In this document: positions 11,801 through 24,129 of the stretch, one piece after another
Layout: each line of letters begins with the position of its first letter
How positions within the stretch are numbered: position 1 is the first letter of the stretch
Assembly (NCBI GenBank): GCA_946800325.1
Contig: OX326960.1
Span: 55,946,855-56,010,854, forward strand
Reading direction: 5' to 3'
Length of the DNA: 64,000 nt
From: Luzula sylvatica
Taxonomy: Eukaryota > Streptophyta > Magnoliopsida > Poales > Juncaceae
Program-made: the position numbers and the translations under genes
The notes under the pieces: model-generated
The model's database searches: none
Told to the model about the DNA's origin: nothing
The model's input: only the letters and a program-made list of their open reading frames with translations

Positions 11801-14573
11801 AATATATAAATAAAATGTATATCATATTTTACTGCAGTTAGATGAACTGAGAATGGTGTATGAAGGATTACCGGAACTTCTGGAGCAGGCAATATTCAAA
11901 TTATATTTTTTCTTTTAATTCAAAATTTCAAAATAATATTTTAATTAATTTATATTTATAGGTTTCTTCGGTTGAAAATGCTTCGCTACCTTTTTTGAAC
12001 CGTTGTAGAATGCCTCCTTGTGTTGTTTATGTACACCAAATTGGTTGGTTCGTTTTTCATCATATTTAATATATATATTATTAACTTATATATTCTTGAT
12101 TTAATCTTTGTACCATTTTTCTTCAGGTTACTTAATGTGTATTTTTGATGAGAAGCTAAGCGAGGATACATTAGAGAAACTCAGTAACTATGAATTCGCA
12201 GTAATGACCTATTTAATTATTCTATATTAAATAAATCGAATACAATTAAATGATTTAAATCTATGCAGTTCTCTGAAGATGGGGAGGAGAGAAAATTCTT
12301 CTATCATACACCGAAGACAAGAGAACTTGATAATATTCTTGGAGATATTTATCATAAAATTCTTGGTATATATATATATTTTTAATTAATATCCTAACTA
12401 AATAAGGTCATAGTATATTAGTAAATTTTTTTTTTCTGCATAGATATGGAGAGAGCTATTATTAGGGATTTGGTGTCTCGAATACTCCATTTTGTACCGC
12501 ATTTGACAAAAGCGGTATATTTTGCGGCTGAACTTGATTGGTAAAATAGTATATTGAATTTCTATTTTTGCAAGCAAATTTTTGGATAGAAAAAAAAATA
12601 ATATTTTTGTTTTTGTTATTTGGATAGCATTTTGTCATTAGCAATCGTTGCGCGCCAGAATAATTATGTGAGGCCTATTCTTACTGACGATACATTACTT
12701 GAGATACATAATGGCAGGTATAAATTTCAGATTTAATAAATTAATATATTTTCTTCTTCGTTGCACATTAATTATTCAACATAGAAGAAAAATATTTGTG
12801 CTAATTTGTTTGAAATTAGGCATGTTTTGCAGGAAATGACTGTTGATACTTTTGTCCCAAACGATACAAATATTCATAACGAAGGTAAAATTTTCAAATT
12901 CGTTTTTCAAAATCACAGATTTAATTTCATTAATTTTCTATTACCACCACTCAGGAAGAATAAACATCATTACTGGCCCTAACTACTCAGGAAAAAGCAT
13001 TTACACAAAACAGGTATAAACTTCAATTTTTTCATTAATTCTCATTATTTTAATTAAATTTACATGATATTTATTATTATCATTACTATTTATTCAGGTG
13101 GCTTTGGTGGTATTTTTATCTCACATTGGAAGTTTCGTACCAGCTGAGTCCGCTACAGTTGGATTAACAGACAGGTAAAAAATAAGTAGAAAAATTAAGT
13201 GCAATTAACTCAATCTATTTTATTTATTCCATGCTATTATTTAATTAATTATGTAAGGATATTTTGTGCAATGGGGAGCAAGCCAATGACAACAGAGCAA
13301 TCTACTTTTATGGTCGATTTGCATCAAGTTGGATTGATGCTTAGGTATTTTCAAAATTAATTATCAATTAATTATATTAATTTCATTTTAATTTTTAGTT
13401 TTTAGTTTTTAATTAATGGGATAATTGTTTGTGAAGACAAGCTACATCAAGATCTTTATGTCTATTGGATGAATTTGGCAAGGGGACTCTGACAGAAGGT
13501 TATTTGCGAAACATTACTTTATATTTCTTAAATTATAAACTATAAGCTTGTACTATATATAATTTTAATTATTCTTTAATGATTTATATAGATGGAATTG
13601 GATTGCTTGGTGGTGTAATAAGTCATTTTTCCGAGTATGATTTGCCTCCAAAGGTTAATTGATTATTTTGATGATTTAGACTTTTAAAATTATGACTTAA
13701 TTTAATTTTTAACATTAATTTTTAAATTCGTTGCGGAATTTCAGGTTCTATTATGTACACATTTGACTGAAATCTTCACTGAAAACTTGTTACCACAGGT
13801 ATGTGTATGTAATAAATTAACTTAATTTATTTGATTTCCCCTTTTTTGACATTTTCTTTATGAAAAAAAAATTTAATATTGAGAAATATTACAGTCAAAA
13901 CATGTGAAATGTTGTACTATGGGTGTTTTAAGACCAGATAACAATTGTTCGAGCAGTGACGAAATTGTATTTCTCTACAGGTATATAATTACTAACATTC
14001 CTTTTTTTCTTATAAAAATTTATAATATACTTTATGATGAACTATTAATTTATCTTATTATAATTATATGAAGACTCGTACCTGGCCAAGCACCACTGAG
14101 CTACGGTTAGTATTTAATATTTTTTCAATTTTCTTTCTCACCTCATCTTACAATATTTTTTTTTTGTAGGGTTACATTGTGCGCAACTTGCAGGTTTGTA
14201 TGCATGGACATATTAAAATTAGCTTTCATATTTTTGAGTTATTAAAATTTAATATTGATATTATTTATTTAGGAGTGAGACGAGAAGTTATTGAAAGGGC
14301 GATGCGTGTTTTGGAGGATATTAGGTTTAAGAAACGCGTGAACCGTTTTCTTTGCCCTAAATTATTGGCCAAAGACCAGCAATACAAGGTTACATTTATA
14401 TTATAGAAAAATGAATATTTTACCGGTATATACTATTTTAGTTATATTTATTCTAAAATTGTGACCAAATGCAGGATATTGTATCTCAACTATTAGCTTT
14501 TGATGCGCAAAAAGGCGATCTATCTATTTTTTTCGAAAATTTGTTCTCTCTTCCCCTCGAGCATTCATCTTAA
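8868..14573 (+). CDS. MSH5: MutS homologue MSH5, meiotic crossover factor
   Basis: Exon joining gives 34 exons and 814 aa, close to the roughly 807 aa I recall for Arabidopsis MSH5. Exons run 8868-8915, 9422-9453, 9619-9713, 9797-9877, 9965-10034, 10100-10163, 10249-10400 and so on to 14475-14573. MSH5 pairs with MSH4 to stabilise recombination intermediates for interfering crossovers; it does not repair mismatches. The ATPase core is intact: Walker A GPNYSGKS (about residue 569, exon 24), STFMVDLHQ (about 622), Walker [12 protein letters not shown] (about 645) and CTHLTE. Upstream MutS blocks include HMGIG-like [19 protein letters not shown] and [15 protein letters not shown]. The introns after exon 12 (donor 11123) and exon 17 (donor 11889) start with GC, and both keep the frame. 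The start gives an acidic N-terminus ([10 protein letters not shown]). Confidence 0.95.
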
Positions 14574-14707
14574 TCAAGGAAACTATGATTTACAATGCAA
14601 TGAGATATGGAATATTACTTTTATTTGTTCATAAAGAATAAAGAAATATAATAGTTTCGACCCAAATTACTAATTCTTATTGTATTTACCTTACATGACC
14701 ATTATTT

Positions 14708-14760
14708 TTCATCTTTTATTTTTATTTTTATTTTTGCAAAATAAAAATAAAAATATTTTC
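14708..14760. repeat. AT hairpin between MSH5 and the LTP gene
   Basis: A run of TATTTTT units is followed at once by its inverse, AAAATAAAAATAAAAATA, giving a near-perfect palindrome about 45 bp long with GC at its centre. It lies about 135 bp after the MSH5 stop. It could form a stem-loop in the 3' transcript region, or it may be simple-sequence drift. Confidence 0.5.
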
Positions 14761-14924
14761 TTGAAAAGCTGCAACAAAAACACAAAAACCAGTATACCCT
14801 TTTTATCCTACTTTTTCAACAAACATGACTTCATTCTTTATCCAACCAACAAGAAACCCTTCACATCTCCCAAAAATCGAATCCCTTCTACATGCTCCAT
14901 GGCATAAACCCTTCTTCTTCCCTT

Positions 14925-14932
14925 ATAAATAC
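14925..14932 (+). promoter_or_regulatory. TATA box of the lipid transfer protein gene
   Basis: TATAAATA lies 78 bp before the ATG, preceded by a CT-rich stretch. The spacing fits a plant TATA promoter with a leader of about 45-50 nt made mostly of CA-rich sequence. Confidence 0.65.
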
Positions 14933-15009
14933 CTCATCAAACTCTCTCACTACTCCACAACTCAAACCCACAAAAAAACAACAAATACAAACACAAAAAA
15001 AAAATCAAA

Positions 15010-15348
15010 ATGAAAGGAGCAATCATAATCTCTGCGGTTCTATTCGCATTCGTAATGGTGGGGACATCCCATGCACTCTCATGCATAGATGTCGACTTGT
15101 GTGTGGCGCCATGTGTCCACTTTTTGCAGGGCCACGAACCGTCTCCTTCAGCAGACTGCTGTGCTGGCGTCAAGAAGCTCAAGTCTCTGCCAACCAACAC
15201 TGCAGAAAAACAGTTCGCTTGTAACTGCGTGAAGACCGCCGCCGCTCGCTTATCGAATCTCGACGACAATGCCATCAAAACCCTTCCTACCGCATGCGGC
15301 GCTTCTCTTCCCTTCCCTATCAGCCTCGCGTTCGATTGCTCCACGTAA
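15010..15348 (+). CDS. Non-specific lipid transfer protein (type 1-like), secreted
   Basis: 112 aa in one exon. Residues 1 to about 22 form a signal peptide (MKGAIIISAVLFAFVMVGTS). The mature part shows the LTP pattern C...APC...ADCC...CNC...C...C, with LxxLP-type and PFPIS motifs. Such proteins carry lipids in the cell wall or cuticle. An oddity is one extra cysteine (IDVDLC, four residues before APC), giving nine in place of eight, so one thiol would be unpaired or disulfides rearranged. A GT (15349, in CACGTAAAT) close to the stop and a downstream TTTTGCAG near 15405 leave open a 3' intron at the very end, common in this family, which would alter only the last residue or so. Confidence 0.9.
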   Translation: MKGAIIISAVLFAFVMVGTSHALSCIDVDLCVAPCVHFLQGHEPSPSADCCAGVKKLKSLPTNTAEKQFACNCVKTAAARLSNLDDNAIKTLPTACGASLPFPISLAFDCST

Positions 15349-16143
15349 ATATATTCTCATTATGTCATAAAATATATTTTGTTTTTAACGTAAAATTATA
15401 TTCTTTTGCAGAATTCCTTAAGTATCAGATACAAGATGGCATGTCTTCATTAAGAACAATAAAATAGAGCAGTGAGAAGAAAAAAAATGATGTGTTGATG
15501 GATCTATGTATTTCTATAATTAAGAAAAAATAATTACTACTTAGTACTTGTACTCTTTTGAAAGATTACATAATATAATTAATACATTATCTACTCTGCT
15601 TCTTTACTAACTTCTCTACATGATAAAGAGATTACCAAAATACTATAAAAAAAATTCACAATATAACATAAATAATAATATATGGCCAAAAAGCCCAAAA
15701 ATAAACCTTCTACAAAAGCCCGAAATAGAAGAAAAAAAAGAAAAACTGTCTAAAGAATGGTCCGTATATGTATGCAGTGGAAAACAGCTGGAAAATACAA
15801 CAAGTAACCGCCCATAGGCAGAGCCCAGTCAACCTCTCTTCAATCCCACGTCATTGTACACATCAACGATCCAAATAATTCCAATCATCAAATCTACGGC
15901 CGAGATTTCCTCCCGACCAAACGACGCCTTTCCATATTTATACACTCGCGAGATCGGCGGCCAGGCTGATCGCGGTGCAGCAGCCTTCGTTGCGTTGCAT
16001 CCACCCCCAAATATTCATCATTTATTTCCCCCTATATATCACCCCCTCTATTATTTCTCAAAATCAAAAATCCAAAAAATTAAGTTCCCTTATTTACGCA
16101 GTTTCCCCAAATAAGGTTTGTTTTTTCGTTTTTATTTACCCAA
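15349..16143. other. LTP 3' flank and PABP promoter/leader
   Basis: The first part is the LTP 3' untranslated region (AATAAAATAG near 15459). From about 15880 the DNA becomes less AT-rich and holds a TATA-like ATATTTATAC near 15932 and the palindrome CTCGCGAG near 15947. This is the likely core promoter of the poly(A)-binding protein gene. No other gene was seen. Confidence 0.5.
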
Positions 16144-16152
16144 TTAGGGTTT
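16144..16152 (+). promoter_or_regulatory. Telo-box in PABP leader
   Basis: TTAGGGTTT is the inverse of AAACCCTAA, the interstitial telomere motif common in promoters and leaders of plant translation genes. It lies about 70 bp before the PABP start, next to an A-rich tract (16157-16205). Confidence 0.5.
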
Positions 16153-16220
16153 TGATTTAAAAAAAAAAGCACAGAAAAATCCGAAAAGAGAAAATTTAAA
16201 AAAAATTGGAAGAAGGAAGA

Positions 16221-19001
16221 ATGGCCGGTGAGATGCAGATGAATCCGGCGACGAACGGGAATGGAGTTTTTCCACCACCGGTGGCGGCGGCGGCGGCTGT
16301 TAATGGCGGCACCGCGAATGGACCTCCGTCGTTTCCGGCTGTTTCATTGTATGTTGGAGATCTAGAGGAAACCGTCACGGACTCGCAGGTTTTTGAGTTG
16401 TTCAGCCAGGTTGGACAGGTTGTGTCGGTTAGGGTTTGCCGCGATCTGGCTACCAAGAAATCTCTTGGTTACGCTTATGTCAATTTTAGCACCGCTGTTG
16501 ATGGTTAGTTCTTTCGATTTTTTCAATTTCAAATCATTGCTTCTTCTTTTTTTCAATTTTGACAAGGAAAGTTTTGTTATTTATCTGATCATTGAAGATG
16601 AATTTTATCGAAATAGTTTGCTAATTTCTTCAATTCAATTGCCCCTTTTTCCTACAAATTGTCAAAAATCTAATGTTGTTTAAATTAACGTGATATTTGA
16701 TTTTACAGCTGCAAGGTCATTGGAGATGCTAAACTTTACCCCTCTGAACAATAAGCCTATTCGTATAATGCATTCTAACCGCGACCCTACGACTCGAAGG
16801 AGTAGCGTTGCTAATATTTTCATCAAGGTCTCAAACCCTTTCTTCTTCTGTCTAAATTTATCATAAATCTTTTTCATTCTCTCTTCAAATAAACTAATTT
16901 CGATTTTTCGATGGGTTTTTCTATTTGCAGAATCTCGACAAGTCTATCGATCAGAAAGGATTATACGAAACTTTCTCCACATTTGGGCTCATTCTGTCTT
17001 GCAAGATCATGACCGATCATTCTGGTCAATCGAAAGGCTATGGTTTCGTCCAATACGAAACCGAAGAATCTGCACAAAAAGCAATAGCTCAACTCAACGG
17101 AATGCTATTAAACGACAAGCCTGTCTTTGTTGGCCCTTTTCTTCGCAAGCAAGACAGAGAAAACCCACAAGACAAGTCGAAATTCAACAATGTTTTCGTC
17201 AAAAACCTCGCTGAAACCACCACAAAGGAACAATTACTCGAAGAATTCGGTAAATTCGGCACTATTACCAGTGCGGTAATCATGATCGATTCTGATGGTA
17301 AATCGAAATGCTTTGGATTTGTGAATTTCGAAACCTCTGAAGATGCGGCAAAGGCCGTTGAAGAACTGAATGGGAAGAAATTTGAAGAGAAAGAGTGGTA
17401 CGTTGGTAAGGCTCAGAAAAAAGCTGAGCGAGAAATGGAATTGAAGGCCAAATTCGAGAAGAGTGTTAAGGAAACTGCGGATAAATTTCAGGGTTTGAAT
17501 TTGTATTTGAAGAATTTGGATGAAAGTATCGGCGATGAAGAACTTAAGGAAATGTTTGCCGAATTCGGTACTATTACCTCCTACAAGGTTCGTTTAATTT
17601 AATAATAATATAATTAAAATTGTCTGTTTTCTTCCTTTAATCCTTGCGATTTTAATAATTTATTGTTTTTCTTTGTTTTTATAAAGGTAATGAAGGATCA
17701 AAATGGGATTAGCAAGGGATCTGGATTCGTTGCATTCTCTACTGCTGACGAAGCAACTCGTGCTGTAAGTTTTCTTTGCCCTTTATATTTATACTTAATT
17801 GATAATTAACTTAAATAAGTGAGATATTAACAATGAATATTTTCTTTCATAATGATGGATTCAGGTAACCGAGATGAACGGGAAAATGGTTTCTGGGAAA
17901 CCACTTTACGTGGCACTTGCTCAGCGTAAAGACGATCGCAAAGCCAAACTCCAGGTATATAATCAATTCATTCACAAAACTAATTCAATCCTAGACATTA
18001 AAACTTATTATCAATTATAAATTACGTTATTTTTTTTATTAGGCACAATTTGCTCAAGTCAGGCCGCCAATGGGAATGATGGCGCCGCCAATGGGGCCAC
18101 GTGTTCCAATGTACCAGCCAGGTGGCAATCCAGGCATGCCTCAACAGATGTTTTATGGTCAACCCCCTCCTGCCATGATGGGCCCACCTCCTCAGCCTGG
18201 ATTCGGATTCCAGCAACAAATGATGCCTGGTGGTATGAGGCCTGGTGGACCCAACTACTTCATGCCCTATGGCCCTGGTCCACAAGACCAACGCCCTGGT
18301 GGCCCACGTCGCCCTGCTCCCATGCACCAATCTCCTCAACACATGCCTCCTGCTATGCAGCATCAGGTCCCCCCTTTATTCCTTTCATTTACTCTTTATT
18401 ATTTATTTGTGCATTAATGAATTAATGAATTAATGATTGTAACAGATGATGCCGAGAGGACGCATGTACAGGTACCCACCTGGACGCAACATGCAAGATA
18501 TGCCTGCGCCAGGTGCAGGCACCATGACCTCTCCTTATGACATGGGGGTTCCACCAATGCGCGAAGCTCCTCCCGTTTCTCAGCCTGTACCTATCGGCAC
18601 TCTTGCCTCTGCTCTCGCTAACGCTAACCCGGATCAGCAAAGAATGGTACGAGAATTAAAATACTAACTTTTTTCTACTTTTTTTAAGATATTATTATTA
18701 TTATTATACGTGCTAATTTTGTTTGGGGGTTTAATTTGATGAATAGATGTTGGGAGAGAGTTTGTATCCTTTGGTGGAGCAGGTGGAACAGGAGCACGCA
18801 GCGAAGGTGACTGGGATGCTTTTGGAAATGGACCAGACGGAGGTGTTGCACCTGTTGGAGTCGCCCGAGTCGTTGAAGGCGAAGGTGGCCGAAGCCATGC
18901 AGGTGTTGCGTAACGTGAGTGAGAATAATAATAATGAGAATGGCCCTGCTGATCAGCTCGCCGCGCTCTCCATCTCCGATGGCGTCATTTCCGCTGCTTA
19001 A
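16221..19001 (+). CDS. PABP: Poly(A)-binding protein, cytoplasmic (four RRMs plus MLLE)
   Basis: Eight exons join to 668 aa: 16221-16503, 16709-16827, 16931-17587, 17687-17764, 17865-17954, 18043-18366, 18446-18646 and 18747-19001. It binds mRNA poly(A) tails and eIF4G to promote translation and stability. RRM1 starts at residue 42 (LYVGDL; RNP1-like LGYAYVNF). RRM2 ([14 protein letters not shown]), RRM3 ([14 protein letters not shown]) and RRM4 ([14 protein letters not shown]) follow. Next is a Pro/Met/Gly-rich linker, then the C-terminal MLLE domain ([20 protein letters not shown]). The layout fits the broadly expressed PAB2/PAB4/PAB8 class. The ATG at 16221 is the start; an in-frame TTG at 16206 is not needed. 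The leader is A-rich, which in animals allows PABP self-regulation; here that is only a suggestion. Confidence 0.96.
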
Positions 19002-19098
19002 ATGCTGCTTGCACTTGCTGCCGTGTGTTTTGAAATTTGAAAGACGATGGAATTTTATTGAATAATGAGTGGGAACTAATACTGTTAAATTTGGTGCT

Positions 19099-19100
19099 TA

Positions 19101-19135
<35 letters not shown>

Positions 19136-19136
19136 T
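19099..19136. repeat. (TG)n microsatellite in the PABP 3' region
   Basis: A run of about 17 TG dinucleotides with one CG break starts about 100 bp after the PABP stop. TG-rich DNA continues to about 19260. The open frames here are products of the repeat. Confidence 0.85.
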
Positions 19137-19339
19137 CTGTTGTGTGTGTTTGAGTGATTGTTTTTCTTGCATTTGGGAGTGTTTGAATTTGTGTGTGTGT
19201 CTGTATCTTGTTTATGTTTGTTTGATTGTTGTTTGTATGTGTGAATCTCTGATCTTGTGTTGTTGAAGTTTTTGGGTGTTTGAAAATTGATGTTGATTTT
19301 TGGATGATGCTTGAATTTTTCTGAATTCATTTTTTTTTT

Positions 19340-20530
19340 CTGGTGCGTAGTTTGATATTTGAATGTGAAATATACTACGTATCTGATATGTATTGGTTTA
19401 GGATATGATATAGATACGGATAAGGCGATATCAATAGGGTTGGTTTTTTGAAGTATTCACGCAACAAAATGTTTATTTTTCATTTTAAACACAAAATAGA
19501 ACTTTATATTATAATGGTATCGTTTTAATATAATTTTATTCCACAATTTATTAATCTCATCATTTCAGAACATATTAATTCCATCATAATATATTTGAAT
19601 GTTGTTATATATTTTGCTAGTAAATCACAGACAGTGCATATCATTAATTGCAGTGTTAATAATTTTTGTATTACATACAAAAGGTAATACAAAAGACAAT
19701 GAAAACTATACATAATATCAATCATGCACATTTAATAGAAACATAATTTAAAAAAAACTAATGTTGAAATTTAACTAAGCAAAAGCATAAATATGACTAT
19801 AGATGACAATATAAGTATGTTTAATAAGTTTCGAAAATATTCGCGTTTTGATATGTATACTTTATCTTTCATTTTAATTATTTAAAAAAAAATGAATATC
19901 TAAGTCTTTTTTAACAAAATCACAAGTATAACCTACTTTAATATCACGTAGGATTCTTTAAATGATACTTTACAAAATAATAATAATATAAGGGACCAAC
20001 TAATCGTCGCCACGAACCAGGTGGCGACACGGGTCATATTTTTTTTAGATGTGATGTATAGCATTACTAAAAAAGTATTAAAATGTATAAATTGTTATTA
20101 AAAAATATACGACCATGTATAAATATCTATTCTTGCCATTATAAGGAAGTATGATAGTCATGTAATTAAAAATATATATCGCACATCTAATTTTTTTTAG
20201 TAAATATATAAATTAATACTAAAATAATATGTTTCACTAATAAAAAAACATCAAATTAAAACCTTAAAAATATCCATAAAACATAAATTAAAATTCTAAC
20301 TATTTAACATAAAAAAACGAAATAACATTTACAATCTAAAAAATATAATCTAATAAAAAATAGAACCTTAGCCAATAATTTCAAGGAAATATACAAAAAA
20401 TTGTTGTGAGCTCAACATGGATTCATGGAGTACATAAACTTTAAGTTATATAGGTTCATGTAATGAATTATTATGATTACTTAAATTATAATTTATGTGC
20501 GCTTTTATTTATTTAACCTCATGAATTATT
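19340..20530. other. AT-rich intergenic region
   Basis: No gene, RNA gene or element end was recognised. Near 20545-20690 are GTTCGAGTTCGGTTCG-type motifs and a GCCCTA end, resembling the end of a small hAT-like element whose left end I could not place. Confidence 0.5.
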
Positions 20531-20725
20531 TTTATCGAACATTCAGACGAACTCGAACGTACACATCCTTGTTCGAGTTCGGTTCGTTTCTTATCCAACC
20601 AAACTGAACATGTTCGATAAAAATTCGAACGGTTATCAAACGAACAATTAACGAACAAACAATACTCACAGCCCTACTCCCTAACATGTATTCCTCTCCA
20701 TTTCTGTCCAGTCCGGACCTCTCCA

Positions 20726-21582
20726 TTATTTCAACAAGTTTAGATCGCAATGAGTAAGCGCATTATCGGACATAAAGGGCACATCGGCATACTTTCCAGC
20801 CAAAGCACACTTGATGCACTCCAAAACGGTATACCCTTGCAAAAATGCCAAAGTCACCCAAAAACAAACCATAAAATTCCCCGTAAAAACCGTCTTCGGC
20901 AACAAATTGCAAACCTTCCCCGTCACCTGAAGGCACGTGTCGAACAAAATAGCCATTGCCACATGAAATCTCACGAAATGGGGCCATTCTTTCCTTCGCA
21001 CCACCAGATAATACATCCCCAGACATATACCACTCACTAGCCAGCTCGGGAGAAGAGCTATCGCGTCGAGGAATCTGTAGGTGAGGAATTCATATTTTTC
21101 CAAAATGTGGTGGAGATAGAACGTTCTATCCGCGTATAGCCATACGTTATGCAGGGGATGGAGGTACGGGATACCGGCTACGATTCTCCACCACCATTTG
21201 GGCTTCTTCGATAGCTTCGGTAGCCCGTTGGCAAACAAATCGTTCGATGCTTTGCATACAAAAATGTTTCTACGAGTTTCACTTGTGCTGGTTAACGCAT
21301 CGTTGCGGAGAACAGATGAATTACCTGAAGAAGAATTAAAATGTTATATTATTGTTTGTAGCGAAACAAAAAGAAAAAACCTGAAGGATAGATTAAGTTC
21401 ATACCTATTGGGAGAAGTATATCGTCTGTTTCTCGAAGAGAAATGGATCGATTTGGTAATATCAAAGACCTCGTCTGAAAACGAACAAAACTTGGTAGAA
21501 GAAAAAGGCCGGTTTTCTGTACACGAGGAGGCACGGATTGTAAATTAATGTTCCTTTTGGGCGTGGAATTAAGAACATCCAT
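20726..21582 (-). CDS. TIC20: TIC20-family chloroplast inner-envelope translocon protein
   Basis: Two exons on the - strand (21405-21582 and 20726-21324) join in frame at GT-AG sites to 258 aa. TIC20 is a four-helix membrane protein of the protein-import channel in the inner chloroplast envelope. The N-terminal about 90 residues are Ser/Arg/Thr-rich with few acids, as in a transit peptide. The mature part has the family blocks KPKWWWRIVAGIPYLHPLHN, YEFLTYRFLDAI, LPSW, VVRRKEWPHFVRFHVAMAI and CALAGKYADVPF. This pattern fits the TIC20-I/IV group. The start is the ATG at 21582; an in-frame ATG at 21603 would add seven residues. The C-terminus (SDNALTHCDLNLLK) departs from the IQIPYD-like end of TIC20-I, so IV-like is more likely. 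Confidence 0.88.
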
Positions 21583-21603
21583 AATTGTGCAAAAAAAAAT
21601 CAA

Positions 21604-23502
21604 GAATTTGATGGAAGAATGTAACTGAAAACAGATTATATATTTTTTGCCCTTTTTGTCTAGAAAACATATAACATGTATATAGATTACAATGAATGTA
21701 AATAATAGAAAGAAGAAAAAAGGAAAATTTGATATTATTATCGCTGTTATAACAACAAACCATCTAATTATAGGAATACAGGATCACACACCAAAAGAAT
21801 GAATCATCAGTCCAATGCATAACCACATTTTTAGTTTGAAGTTCAAACCGCACATACGAAAGACATAAAGGGAGTTTATATATATTTTGAAAGAAACATA
21901 ATTCACGAATCGTGAGTATATTTGCTTTCATACTTTTATTGATAATATCAATGAAACTCGAATCCAAGACTTATGTTATTTTGTGCTAAACACCTCACCA
22001 GTAGGTTATGAGATCGTTGGTAAAAGGAGTTGATATATTAGAAGCATTTTGTTTGAAAATATAGGCAGAATTTCAAGTGCACTCTCATCAAATATCGAAA
22101 TTATCATATATACCCAATAAAAATGTGAAATGTCGAAAACAACCCTACTCTTAAACGACATAATACTACACATCGTTCATACATGGGAACTGGCCAAAAT
22201 TTGAACATGGCGATTATAATCATCTATGCCTCAAGTTGGATTTAGCACGTGTAACTTAGATAATTTGTCAGGAGTTGGATAGGTAGCGTTTATTTTACTT
22301 TCTTATTCCCGGATCTTGGATCCCTCTCTCTCATCTCTCAGTTGTAATTAACTATCTTCTTTATAAATATTATGGGCTAGAAAAGCACGCCTGCTCATCT
22401 TCAAAAAAAAAAAAAAAAATGTGAAATGTCAGTCATGATTACACTACAAACACAACCAATATCTTCAATACCCTACAAAAATGTGAAATGTCAGTCATGG
22501 ATTAAGATTTTGGAGATGGTTTTGAAGATTATATAGCCTTCGAGTATTCACAAATTTCGAGCCTTCCATATAATGTAAATTGTAATTAATTGTAATTATT
22601 GTTAATGAGGTTAATTGGCAAATTTTGATTGAATTGGATGATTTGTGGTGTTTTAATGAGATTGAGTTCGTACAAATTAGATGTAATGGTGTAATTTGTG
22701 ATTGTACGGTTTCTAAGGATGAATCAATTGTAGTTTTGAGAATTGAAGAAGAATGCGAGGGAGAAATTAAAAGAAACATTGTCAGAATATAATTTTGTGA
22801 ATTTTAGATTATTTTATGAAACTAAAATAGAAATCAGGAATGTTTTGTTCGTGGGAATATTTTGTTCGCTCTGATATGTCCTAACTGACTAATGCAATCC
22901 GATATTGTATTAATTTGTTTTCCTTAATTTTATCATTAAAATAACATTAGTTGAAGATTAGTTGCAATTTAACTAATCCGATTCTATATGAAAAATAAAA
23001 AAAAACTAATCCGATTCGATACACATGATCGATCCATTGCATATGTTACGAGAAAGTTGTTTCATACACATAATTCAATTTCTAACTAAAATAATATAAT
23101 ATAATGCATATAACTTTATTTATTTTTTTCCATTTACGTTTCTTATCTCTTTTTCCAAATCAAACATAAATAAGATAATCTTGTTAAGATGATGCTATTG
23201 CAAGAGTTAACATGACTTAATAAAGAACAATTTAAAAAATTTGTTAACAAATTACCTTTATATCCCTATTTATTTTGGTTGTCATTTATTACACTCATAT
23301 ATTAAAGTTATTATTTTCTCTCATTCATGTAATAGTATATTTTTCAATATTACGAAGAATCAAATATAATAAATATAGAAATATAAATAAGTAAAATTAT
23401 TCATACATTCTATTTTTTGCTTAATGATGTCCATGATTATAATTTTTTATCTAAAAATGATTTTTAGTCTTCGAATCGGTAAAAAATGTCTTCTTCTTCT
23501 TC

Positions 23503-23533
<31 letters not shown>

Positions 23534-24129
23534 ATGTCATTTTTACATTTCCTCAATTCCAATATACATTCACGAAAAATAATTACAATAATCGATAAGT
23601 ATAATAAATATTAATCATTATTAATAGAAACATACTGATCATTTAATAAAAATAAATTTAAATTATTTTTAATTAAATCTTGTTAGTTTTTACAATAACG
23701 TCATTATCTTTTTATTCTCATTCTTTTTTCCTTTTCCTTTCATACATTTTTTTTTTTACTAGTAGTAGTCTTGAGGAGAGAGAATATAGATGATGAACTT
23801 TTTTGTTTCGAACAGAGCAATTACTCTTATATTTTAATTTGAAAATATTATTCATTGATTATTTTGTGGAACTGTAGTAATTAGTTAATACATGAAGATG
23901 TAAATGTAAATATTACTTGAAAAGTTTTAAGTTAAGTGGTTAGTGGTTACCTACCAATATATTATATTGAACTTAAAAATAGAATAACCCCATAATTCCC
24001 CATCCTATATTTAACTTCGTACTCCCTTCACCATCCTCACTCCAACGTCCTACTTTGTTTGTACTAACCAACATCCCCCTTCCCTCGATTCGCGCCCAAA
24101 TCTAGACGACGACGACGACGACGAACACA
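21604..24129. other. Intergenic region between TIC20 and eIF3g genes
   Basis: This is shared upstream DNA of the divergent TIC20 (-) and eIF3g (+) genes, about 2.5 kb and very AT-rich. It holds a short fragment of the dispersed ATATCAxGTATACCC repeat (about 22068-22150), a poly(A) run (22404-22420), a compound TCT/TAT microsatellite (23489-23532) and GAC repeats (24104-24123) just before the eIF3g start. No gene was recognised. Confidence 0.6.

Noticed and set aside
11036..11888. MSH5 as a pseudogene, because two exons seem to run into stops
   Set aside because: GC donors at 11123 and 11889 restore the frame and the total length is normal.
16206..16220. In-frame upstream extension of PABP (MEEGR)
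   Set aside because: It would need a TTG start; the normal ATG is at 16221.
18022..18363. 113-aa open frame antisense to PABP
   Set aside because: It is the reverse of the repetitive Pro/Met/Gly-rich linker exon.
19069..19330. Open frames rich in Val/Cys or Thr/His near 19100-19330
   Set aside because: They are translations of the (TG)n microsatellite.
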